From Kitasatospora sp. MAA4 (GTDB lineage: Bacteria; Actinomycetota; Actinomycetes; Streptomycetales; Streptomycetaceae), in the NCBI RefSeq assembly GCF_029893355.1, contig NZ_JARZAI010000023.1, positions 62,001 to 126,000 of the forward strand: DNA of 64,000 nt. The letters are read 5' to 3'. The notes below the pieces were generated by a model. That model was not told the DNA's origin and searched no databases. It worked only from the letters and a program-made list of their open reading frames with translations. The position numbers were made by a program, and so were the translations under genes. Below are positions 8,258-15,476 of this stretch, piece by piece (within the stretch, counting starts at the first letter, position 1; each line of letters begins with the position of its first letter).

Positions 8258-11134
8258 TCAGCTGCAGCCGCTGGTGGAGCCGCAGCCCTCGCAGAGGTAG
8301 CAGCTGCCGGCGCGGCGCATCTTGGTGCCGCAGGAGAAGCAGAGCGGCGCGTCCGCGTTCAGGCCGAGCTGGATCTCCAGCAGCTCGGTCGAGTTGTGCG
8401 GCTGGGCCTTGGCGGGGGCGGCCTTGGGGGCCTCGACCCGGACCGGCTCGGCGACGGCGCGCGGCGCCGACTGGGCCAGGCTCTCGACGTCCATGTCCTC
8501 GTCGGAGTCCAGCGGCTCGTAGGAGCCGGTCTCCAGGTGGCGCTGGCGCTCCTCGACGGAGTGGATGCCGAGGGCGGAGCGGGTCTCGAAGGGCAGGAAG
8601 TCCAGCGCCAGGCGGCGGAAGATGTAGTCGACGATCGACTGCGCCATCCGCACGTCCGGGTCGTCCGTCAGACCGGCCGGCTCGAAGCGCATGTTGGTGA
8701 ACTTCGAGACGTAGGTCTCCAGCGGGACGCCGTACTGCATGCCCACCGAGACGGCGATCGAGAAGGCGTCCATCATGCCGGCGAGGGTCGAACCCTGCTT
8801 GGACATCTTCAGGAAGACCTCGCCGAGGCCGTCGTCCGGGTAGGAGTTGGCCGTCATGTAGCCCTCGGCGCCGCCCACCGTGAACGAGGTGGTGATGCCC
8901 GGGCGGCCCTTGGGGAGGCGCTTGCGGACCGGGCGGTACTCGACGACCTTCTCGACGGCCTTCGCTGCGGCGGGCTCGACGGCGGCCGGGGCCTTCGTCT
9001 TGGCCGACAGCGGCTGGCCGACCTTGCAGTTGTCGCGGTAGATCGCCAGCGCCTTGACGCCGAGCTTCCACGCCTCGAAGTAGATCTCCTCGATCTCCTC
9101 GACGGTGGCGACCTCGGGCATGTTGACCGTCTTGGAGATCGCGCCGGAGATCCACGGCTGGATCGCCGCCATCATCCGCACGTGGCCCATCGCGGAGATG
9201 ACCCGCTCGCCCATCGCGCAGTCGAAGACCTCGAAGTGCGCCGGCTTGAGGCCGGGGGCGTTGACCACGTTGCCGTGCTCGGCGATGTGGGCGACGATCG
9301 CCTCGACCTGCTCGGCCTGGTAGCCGAGCCGGCGCAGCGCGCGCGGCACGGTGCCGTTGACGATCTGCATCGAGCCGCCGCCGACCAGCTTCTTGAACTT
9401 GACCAGCGCGAGGTCGGGCTCCACGCCGGTGGTGTCGCAGTCCATCATCAGGCCGATGGTGCCGGTGGGGGCGAGCACCGAGGCCTGGGCGTTGCGGAAA
9501 CCGTTCTGCGCGCCGAGCCGCAGCACGTCCTGCCAGGTCTCGGTGGCGGCGGCCCAGACGGGGGCGTCCAGCTCGTCGACCGCGACGGCGGCGCTGTTGG
9601 CCTCCGCGTGCTGGCGCATGACCTGCTGGTGCGGGGCCGCGTTGCGGGCGTAGCCGTCGTACGGGCCGACCACGCCGGCGAGTTCGGCGCCGCGGCGGTA
9701 GGCGGTGCCGGTCATCAGCGAGGTGATGGCGCCGGCCAGCGCGCGGCCGCCCTCGGAGTCGTACGCGTGGCCGGTGGCCATCAGCAGGGCGCCGAGGTTG
9801 GCGTAGCCGATGCCCAGCTGGCGGTAGGCGCGGGTGGTCTCGCCGATCTTCTCGGTCGGGAAGTCGGCGAAGCAGATGGAGATGTCCATCGCGGTGATGA
9901 CCAGCTCGACGACCTTGGCGAAGCGCTCGGCGTCGAAAGTGTCGTCGTCGCGCAGGAACTTCATCAGGTTGAGCGAGGCGAGGTTGCAGCTGGAGTTGTC
10001 CAGGTGCATGTACTCGCTGCACGGGTTGGACGCGTTGATGCGGCCGGACTCCGGGCAGGTGTGCCAGTGGTTGATCGTCGAGTCGTACTGGATGCCCGGG
10101 TCGGCGCAGGCCCAGGCGGCCTCGGCCATCTTGCGGAAGAGCTTCTTGGCGTCGACGGTCTCGATGACCTCGCCGGTCATCCGGGCGCGCAGGCCGAAGT
10201 CGGTGCCGTTCTCGACCGCGGTCATGAACTCGTCGGAGACGCGGACCGAGTTGTTGGCGTTCTGGTACTGGACGGAGGCGATGTCGTCGCCGCCGAGGTC
10301 CATGTCGAAGCCCGCGTCGCGCAGCGCGCGGATCTTCTCCTCCTCCTTCACCTTGGTCTCGATGAAGGCCTCGACGTCCGGGTGGTCGACGTCCAGCACG
10401 ACCATCTTGGCCGCGCGGCGGGTGGCGCCGCCGGACTTGATGGTGCCGGCCGAGGCGTCGGCGCCGCGCATGAAGGAGACCGGTCCCGAGGCGTTGCCGC
10501 CGGAGGAGAGCAGCTCCTTGGAGGAGCGGATCCGGGAGAGGTTCAGGCCGGCGCCGGAGCCGCCCTTGAAGATCATGCCCTCTTCCTTGTACCAGTCGAG
10601 GATGGACTCCATGGAGTCGTCGACGGCCAGGATGAAGCAGGCGCTGACCTGCTGGGGCTGCTTGGTGCCGACGTTGAACCAGACCGGCGAGTTGAAGCTG
10701 AAGACCTGGTGGAGGAGGGCGTGGGTCAGCTCGTGCTCGAAGACCTCGGCGTCGGCGGGCGAGGTGAAGTAGCCGTTCTTCTCACCGGCGGCGCGATAGG
10801 TGAGCACCACCCGGTCGATGATCTGCTTGAGGCTCCACTCGCGCTGCGGGGTGCCCACCGCGCCGCGGAAGTACTTGCTGGTGACGATGTTGACCGCGTT
10901 GACCGACCAGAAGTCGGGGAACTCGACGCCGCGCTGCTCGAAGTTGATCGAGCCGTCACGCCAGTTGGTCATGACGACGTCGCGCCGCTCCCAGCTGACC
11001 TCGTCGTACGGATGGACGCCAGGGGTGGTGTAGATGCGCTCGATCCGCAGACCGCCCTTGGGAGCCTTGCCGGCTCCCTTCGCTGCCTTGTCGGACTTCG
11101 ACCCGCGTGCGGAACCGCTCGTCGTGTCTGTCAC
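8258..11134 (-). CDS. nrdJ: Ribonucleotide reductase, adenosylcobalamin-dependent (class II)
   Basis: Reduces ribonucleotides to deoxyribonucleotides using adenosylcobalamin, so it works with or without oxygen. It has 958 residues, close to the length of other streptomycete NrdJ. Visible features: the N-terminal catalytic domain with VSACFILAVDDSM; the substrate-site text NPCSEYMHLDNSSCNLASL; the finger-loop region near APTGTIGLMMDCDTTG; and a C-terminal redox/zinc tail with the CFSCGTKM and CYLCEGC pairs ending CSTSGCS-like. The start was set at GTG 11134 directly after AGGAGGAGGAG; the longer frame begins 19 codons upstream. It follows nrdR in the same direction after 231 bases, and as I recall the two are co-transcribed in S. 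coelicolor. Confidence 0.95.
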   Translation of the reverse strand: MTDTTSGSARGSKSDKAAKGAGKAPKGGLRIERIYTTPGVHPYDEVSWERRDVVMTNWRDGSINFEQRGVEFPDFWSVNAVNIVTSKYFRGAVGTPQREWSLKQIIDRVVLTYRAAGEKNGYFTSPADAEVFEHELTHALLHQVFSFNSPVWFNVGTKQPQQVSACFILAVDDSMESILDWYKEEGMIFKGGSGAGLNLSRIRSSKELLSSGGNASGPVSFMRGADASAGTIKSGGATRRAAKMVVLDVDHPDVEAFIETKVKEEEKIRALRDAGFDMDLGGDDIASVQYQNANNSVRVSDEFMTAVENGTDFGLRARMTGEVIETVDAKKLFRKMAEAAWACADPGIQYDSTINHWHTCPESGRINASNPCSEYMHLDNSSCNLASLNLMKFLRDDDTFDAERFAKVVELVITAMDISICFADFPTEKIGETTRAYRQLGIGYANLGALLMATGHAYDSEGGRALAGAITSLMTGTAYRRGAELAGVVGPYDGYARNAAPHQQVMRQHAEANSAAVAVDELDAPVWAAATETWQDVLRLGAQNGFRNAQASVLAPTGTIGLMMDCDTTGVEPDLALVKFKKLVGGGSMQIVNGTVPRALRRLGYQAEQVEAIVAHIAEHGNVVNAPGLKPAHFEVFDCAMGERVISAMGHVRMMAAIQPWISGAISKTVNMPEVATVEEIEEIYFEAWKLGVKALAIYRDNCKVGQPLSAKTKAPAAVEPAAAKAVEKVVEYRPVRKRLPKGRPGITTSFTVGGAEGYMTANSYPDDGLGEVFLKMSKQGSTLAGMMDAFSIAVSVGMQYGVPLETYVSKFTNMRFEPAGLTDDPDVRMAQSIVDYIFRRLALDFLPFETRSALGIHSVEERQRHLETGSYEPLDSDEDMDVESLAQSAPRAVAEPVRVEAPKAAPAKAQPHNSTELLEIQLGLNADAPLCFSCGTKMRRAGSCYLCEGCGSTSGCS

Positions 11135-11365
11135 TTCTGCTCCTCCTCCTGGGCAAACGCCCTGAGTGCCCGATTTCTTTCGGTGCGCCACGCGCTCCGA
11201 GGGGGCACTGCTGCTTCGCTTCTCCTGGCATGCGGGCAGGTCGGGGTGCCCGACCGGTTCGCATGGTTTGTCATGTTCTGTGCGCCGTTTCAGGGCGCGC
11301 GTGGACCCAGGACGGCTGGTCGCGCGCCACCGGCCCGAGCCGGATGCGCTGCGCCGCCCTGGTTC

Positions 11366-11869
11366 CTAGGTTGCTGCGGCGGGAACGGGGACGGCCGTGC
11401 CGCCGCTCTGCTCGCCGGGGGGACCCTCGGTGCCGCGCAGCAGCGCGATGGCCGCCTCGAAGTCCGCGAGTCCGTCGTACGCCTGGTAGACCGACGCGAA
11501 CCGCAGGTAGGCGACCACGTCCAGGTCCTTGAGCGGACCGAGTATGGCCAGACCCACGTCATGGGTGGAGAGCTCGGCGCTGCCACTGGCCCGCAGGCAC
11601 TCCTCGACCCGCTGGCCGAGCAGCGCGAGGGCGTCCTCGGTGACCGGGCGTCCCTGGCAGGCCTTGCGGACGCCGGAGATCACCTTCTCCCGACTGAACG
11701 GTTCGGTCACACCGCTGCGCTTGATGACCATCAGTGCCGCGGTCTCCACCGTGGTGAAGCGGCGACCGCAGTCCGGGCATTGGCGGCGGCGGCGAATCGA
11801 GCTGCCGTCGTCGGTCGTACGACTGTCGACGACTCGGCTGTCGGAGTGCCGGCAGAAGGGGCAGTGCAC
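11366..11869 (-). CDS. nrdR: Transcriptional repressor NrdR
   Basis: Nucleotide-sensing repressor of ribonucleotide reductase genes, 167 residues. The N-terminal zinc ribbon has Cys pairs at 3/6 and 31/34 (HCPFC and CPDCGRRF). An ATP-cone domain follows from about 48 to 140 (VIKRSGVTEPFSREKVISG, with CLRASGSAELST further on). Binding of dATP or ATP to the cone changes oligomeric state and DNA affinity. The GTG start at 11869 is preceded by GGAAGGGAG. A loose Ala/Pro tail of about 25 residues extends past the cone. Its own upstream region carries two NrdR-box-like palindromes, so autoregulation of nrdR-nrdJ is expected. Confidence 0.96.
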   Translation of the reverse strand: MHCPFCRHSDSRVVDSRTTDDGSSIRRRRQCPDCGRRFTTVETAALMVIKRSGVTEPFSREKVISGVRKACQGRPVTEDALALLGQRVEECLRASGSAELSTHDVGLAILGPLKDLDVVAYLRFASVYQAYDGLADFEAAIALLRGTEGPPGEQSGGTAVPVPAAAT

Positions 11870-11941
11870 GTACGACTCCCTTCCTGACGGAACTGGCGAA
11901 ACCTGGCCGCGTGGGATCCGACCGGACCCCCGGGCTCCCCA

Positions 11942-12025
11942 AGTCTAGGCGAAGCCCCCATGATCAAAAAACCGGGGACCACAACCTGTGGGCTGCGAGC
12001 ACCTATGTAACCACTAGATCTAGGT
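11942..12025 (-). promoter_or_regulatory. nrdR-nrdJ control region: candidate promoter and two NrdR boxes
   Basis: Two 16-base imperfect palindromes occur at 11978-11993 (ACCACAACCTGTGGGC) and 12010-12025 (ACCACTAGATCTAGGT). They share the ACCAC start and are exactly 32 bases apart, about three helical turns. Paired boxes at that spacing, one face of the helix, are the known layout of NrdR operators. A consensus -10 TAGACT lies at 11947-11942 on the minus strand with a T-rich -35 region 16-17 bases upstream; another AT-rich hexamer sits between the boxes, so the true start site is uncertain. The rest of the nrdR-lexA gap (about 12030-12265) shows nothing I recognise. Confidence 0.7.
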
Positions 12026-12265
12026 TCGTGTCGTGGCATCCGGCCGCGCGTGTCGTAGCTTCCGCATCACGTGGCGCGATCGGTGCTGGTCAGCGCTGAT
12101 CGGCATTCCGCGGGGGTCGCCCATCCGGCCCCAAGGCGTGTGGCACGGCACACCGGAGACATCTCGGCGGCGCCTTCCGGCCAGCTTCGACCCGGTTTCG
12201 GCGGGCGGGCCCGAGCGCCCATAGAATGAGGCGATCGAACATTTAATCGACATACACCCAAAGCC

Positions 12266-12313
12266 TTGATCGAGTCAGCCGACTCCTCAATAATTCACTC
12301 GAACGTGTGTTTG
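12266..12313 (+). promoter_or_regulatory. lexA promoter with LexA (SOS) box
   Basis: TTGATC at 12266-12271 and AATAAT at 12289-12294 are separated by 17 bases, a good housekeeping promoter. Immediately downstream, CGAACGTGTGTTTG at 12300-12313 matches the actinobacterial and Gram-positive LexA box (GAAC-4N-GTTY). It would cover the transcription start, so LexA should block its own promoter until RecA filaments trigger cleavage. The lexA start codon is about 80 bases further on. Confidence 0.8.
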
Positions 12314-12380
12314 GCGCAACCTTTCGATAGGTGCTGCCGTTGGGCTGGACAAGGGAGAACGCCCGTCGAGAGGGGCCGTC

Positions 12381-13298
12381 GTGAGCACCGTACAGACCAG
12401 CAGCAACAGCACCGTCCTGACCCAGAACAGCACCGCCGAGAGCCACACCATCCCGGTGCAGGACCGTTCCCAGTACTCCGGGGGGCGGCCGGCCTTGGAC
12501 CAGCAGAGCATGGACCAGAGCATGGATCGCAGCGACAGCCCCGCCGGAGCGCCGGGCTACCTCCCCGACCCCCAGGTCGAGCACGCGCCCGCCCAGGACG
12601 TCCCGCTCGGCCTGTCGAACGGCCAGGCCCGCTCACTCCCGGGCCGCCCGCCCGGCATCCGGACCGACGAGGCCGGGCTGACCGAGCGCCAGCGCCGGGT
12701 GATCGAGGTCATCCGGGATTCGGTCCAGCGCCGCGGCTACCCGCCGAGCATGCGCGAGATCGGCCAGGCGGTCGGCCTCTCCTCCACCTCCTCGGTGGCG
12801 CACCAGCTGATGGCCCTGGAGCGCAAGGGCTTCCTGCGCCGCGACCCGCACCGCCCGCGGGCCTACGAGGTGCGCGGGGTCGAGGTCAGCCGGCCGAACA
12901 CCGCCGAGGCGGCCGGCCGGCCGTCCACCTCCTACGTGCCGCTGGTCGGCCGGATCGCCGCCGGCGGTCCGATCCTGGCCGAGCAGACGGTCGAGGACGT
13001 CTTCCCGCTCCCGCGCCAGCTGGTCGGCGAGGGTGAGCTGTTCGCCCTCACCGTGCGCGGCGACTCGATGATCGAGGCGGCCATCTGCGACGGGGACTGG
13101 GTCACCGTCCGCCGCCAGCCGGTCGCCGAGAACGGCGACATCGTGGCCGCGATGATCGACGGCGAGGCCACCGTCAAGCGCCTCAAGCGCGAGGACGGCC
13201 GGATCTGGCTGATGCCGCACAACGCGGCCTACGACCCGATCCCGGGCGACAACGCGACCATCCTGGGCAAGGTCGTCGCGGTGCTGCGCCGGCTCTGA
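12381..13298 (+). CDS. lexA: SOS repressor LexA
   Basis: Represses DNA-damage genes and cleaves itself when stimulated by RecA. The DNA-binding winged helix spans about 98-165 (LTERQRRVIEVI, then PPSMREIGQAVGLSS). The cleavage site is Ala194-Gly195 in RIAAGG. The catalytic pair is Ser229 (GDSMIE) and Lys266 (TVKRLK). From the GTG at 12381 it is 305 residues, with a low-complexity N-terminal extension of about 95 residues rich in Ser, Gln and Asp; ATGs at codons 44 and 48 are alternative starts. Streptomycete LexA proteins usually have a shorter extension. Preceded by a LexA box and followed by a hairpin terminator. Confidence 0.96.
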   Translation: MSTVQTSSNSTVLTQNSTAESHTIPVQDRSQYSGGRPALDQQSMDQSMDRSDSPAGAPGYLPDPQVEHAPAQDVPLGLSNGQARSLPGRPPGIRTDEAGLTERQRRVIEVIRDSVQRRGYPPSMREIGQAVGLSSTSSVAHQLMALERKGFLRRDPHRPRAYEVRGVEVSRPNTAEAAGRPSTSYVPLVGRIAAGGPILAEQTVEDVFPLPRQLVGEGELFALTVRGDSMIEAAICDGDWVTVRRQPVAENGDIVAAMIDGEATVKRLKREDGRIWLMPHNAAYDPIPGDNATILGKVVAVLRRL

Positions 13299-13314
13299 CG
13301 CCGCGCACATGCAC

Positions 13315-13343
13315 GAGGGACCCTCCGGCTCGGAGGGTCCCTC
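13315..13343. terminator. Bidirectional terminator between lexA and dinG
   Basis: A perfect 12-base-pair stem (13315-13326 with 13332-13343) closes a GGCTC loop. It lies between the convergent lexA and dinG-type helicase genes, 17 bases after the lexA stop and 10 bases before the helicase stop, and can serve both. Confidence 0.85.
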
Positions 13344-13352
13344 GGCCGCGTT

Positions 13353-15464
13353 TCAGCCGCGCTTGGCCACCGGACGCGGCGGCGGCGCGGAGGCGGCGAT
13401 GGCCGCCAGCGAGCGCCGGACCTGGTTGCGGTCGGTGGTGTACCAGAAGTCGGGCATCGAGGAGCGGAAGAAGCCGCCGTACCGGGCGGTCGCCAACCGC
13501 GGGTCGAGCACCGCGACCACGCCGCGGTCCTCGGCGGCCCGCACCAGCCGGCCCGCCCCCTGCGCCATCAGCAGCGCGGCATGCGTCGCCGCCACCGCCA
13601 TGAAGCCGTTGCCGCCGGCCTCCTCCACCGCCTTCTGCCGGGCGCTCATCAGCGGGTCGTCCGGACGCGGGAACGGGATCCTGTCCATCACCACCAGCTG
13701 GCAGGCCGAGCCGGGCACGTCGACGCCCTGCCAGAGCGAGAGGGTGCCGAAGAGGCAGGTCTGCGGGTCGGCCGCGAAGTTGCGGATCAGCTCGCCCAGG
13801 GTGTCCTCGCCCTGGAGCAGGATCGGGACGTCCAGGCGCTCGCGCAGCTGCTCGGCCGCCGTCTGGGCGGCCCGCATCGAGGAGAACAGGCCGAGCGTGC
13901 GCCCGCCCGCCGCCTCGATCAGCTCCGCCAGCTCGTCCAGCATCTGCGGGCGCTCCGGCTCGCGGCCGGGCGGCGGCAGGTGCTTGGCGACGTAGAGGAT
14001 GCCCTGCTTGGGGTAGGAGAACGGCGAGCCGACGTCCAGCCCGCGCCAGAGCGGCGGGGCGTCCTCGCCCCGCTCGCCGCGCTCCGGCTCGGCGGCCGTC
14101 CGCTCGTCCGGCAGCCGTCCCTCGCCCGGCAGGCCCACCGAGGCCGCCACGCCGTTGAAGTCGCCGCCCAGCTTGAGGGTGGCGGAGGTGAGGACGACCG
14201 AGCGCTCCTTGTAGAGGTTCTCGCGCAGCAGCCCGGAGACGCTCATCGGCGCGACCCGCAGCGAGGCGGTGCCCATCGCGAAGCGGTCGTTGCGCTCGAT
14301 CCAGATCACGTCGTACGGCGAGTCGCCGAGCAGCCGGTCGGTGGTGTCGTGCAGGGTCTCGGCCATCGCCATCGCCTGCTTGCGCACCGCGTCCTCGTCG
14401 CTGAGGCTCTTGTCCCGGGTCTCGCCGAGCGAGGTGATCACCTGGCGGCTGGCGTCCCGGATCGCCGTGACCGCGTACGCGAGGTACTCCGGCAGCTCCT
14501 CGACCCGGCCGGCCTGGGCGGTCTCCATCAGGCCGTGGTAGCTCTCGGCGGCGGCCTGCAGGGCGTCCACCGCCTTCTCGTTGGCCAGCCGGGCGGCCCG
14601 CTTCACAGCGCGGTTGACCGCGCCGACGGTCAGCTCGGCGGTGGCCGCGCCGGTGACCCGGTTGACCAGCTCGTGCGCCTCGTCGACGATCAGCAGCTCG
14701 TGCTCGGGCAGCACCGGCGCGCCCTCCAGCGCGTCGATCGCCAGCAGCGCGTGGTTGGTGACCACCACGTCGGCCAGCTTGGCGCGCTCCCGGGCCTTCT
14801 CGGCGAAGCACTCCTGGCCGTACGCGCAGCGGCTGGCGCCCAGGCACTCGCGGGAGCTCACCGAGAGCTGCGCCCAGGCCTTGTCGGAGACGCCGGGGGT
14901 GAGGTCGTCGCGGTCGCCGGTCTCGGTCTCGTCGGCCCAGTCGCGCAGCCGCAGGACGTCCTGGCCGAGCTTGCCGCTCGGGCCGCCGAGCGCCTCGGCC
15001 GGGTCGAAGAGGCCCTCGCCCTCGTCACTGGGCGTGCCCTCGTGCGCCCGGTGCAGGCAGAGGTAGTTGGAGCGGCCCTTGAGCATCGCGAACAGCGGGC
15101 GGCGGCGCAGCACGGGGTGCAGCGCCTCCACGGTACGCGGCAAGTCGCGCTCCACCAGCTGGCGTTGCAGCGCCAGGGTGGCGGTGGCGACCACCACGCG
15201 GTCACCGTGGGCGAGGGCGGGCACCAGGTAGGCGAGGGACTTGCCGGTGCCGGTGCCGGCCTGCACCAGCAGGTGCTCGGCGTTCTCGACGGCCTCGGCG
15301 ACGGCCTCGGCCATCCGGATCTGCCCGGGCCGTTCGACGCCGCCGACCGCGGTGACCGCGGCGTGCAGCAGCTCGGGGATGCGGGCACGGCCGACGGGCT
15401 GCGGGGAGGCGGACTCGGCCGCCTCGTCGTCGGGCGGCAGCTGGGTTTCGGAGTCGTTCGTCAT
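13353..15464 (-). CDS. dinG: DinG/XPD-family ATP-dependent DNA helicase with Fe-S cysteines
   Basis: Superfamily-2 helicase of 703 residues, expected to unwind 5'-tailed or structured DNA during repair. The Walker A motif is QAGTGTGKS at about 67-75. The DEAH box is IVDEAHEL. Between them lie Cys residues in CLHRAHEG and the CLGASRCAYGQEC cluster, spaced as in XPD-type Fe-S helicases. Near the C-terminus VMDRIPFPRPDDP and GAGRLVRAAEDRG give motifs V and VI. The ATG at 15464 is only 12 bases behind the stop of the siderophore synthetase gene, so it may be read through from that operon. The symbol is used in the family sense. It faces lexA, but I see no LexA box close to it. Confidence 0.9.
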   Translation of the reverse strand: MTNDSETQLPPDDEAAESASPQPVGRARIPELLHAAVTAVGGVERPGQIRMAEAVAEAVENAEHLLVQAGTGTGKSLAYLVPALAHGDRVVVATATLALQRQLVERDLPRTVEALHPVLRRRPLFAMLKGRSNYLCLHRAHEGTPSDEGEGLFDPAEALGGPSGKLGQDVLRLRDWADETETGDRDDLTPGVSDKAWAQLSVSSRECLGASRCAYGQECFAEKARERAKLADVVVTNHALLAIDALEGAPVLPEHELLIVDEAHELVNRVTGAATAELTVGAVNRAVKRAARLANEKAVDALQAAAESYHGLMETAQAGRVEELPEYLAYAVTAIRDASRQVITSLGETRDKSLSDEDAVRKQAMAMAETLHDTTDRLLGDSPYDVIWIERNDRFAMGTASLRVAPMSVSGLLRENLYKERSVVLTSATLKLGGDFNGVAASVGLPGEGRLPDERTAAEPERGERGEDAPPLWRGLDVGSPFSYPKQGILYVAKHLPPPGREPERPQMLDELAELIEAAGGRTLGLFSSMRAAQTAAEQLRERLDVPILLQGEDTLGELIRNFAADPQTCLFGTLSLWQGVDVPGSACQLVVMDRIPFPRPDDPLMSARQKAVEEAGGNGFMAVAATHAALLMAQGAGRLVRAAEDRGVVAVLDPRLATARYGGFFRSSMPDFWYTTDRNQVRRSLAAIAASAPPPRPVAKRG

Positions 15465-15476
15465 GACGCTCCCAGC

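Noticed and set aside
11135..11365. Cobalamin riboswitch between nrdR and nrdJ
   Set aside because: The enzyme is B12-dependent and a GCCAGGAGA fragment resembles part of the B12 box, but the full box and the surrounding stems are missing and the 231-base gap shows no matching fold.
8396..11887. Plus-strand open frame of 1163 codons opposite nrdJ
   Set aside because: It covers nrdJ and nrdR exactly in antisense, with shadow composition (Val/Gly/Asp/His) and no ribosome binding site.
12235..12250. Second LexA box upstream of lexA (CGAACATTTAATCGA)
   Set aside because: The left half matches GAAC but the right half AATC does not match GTTY.
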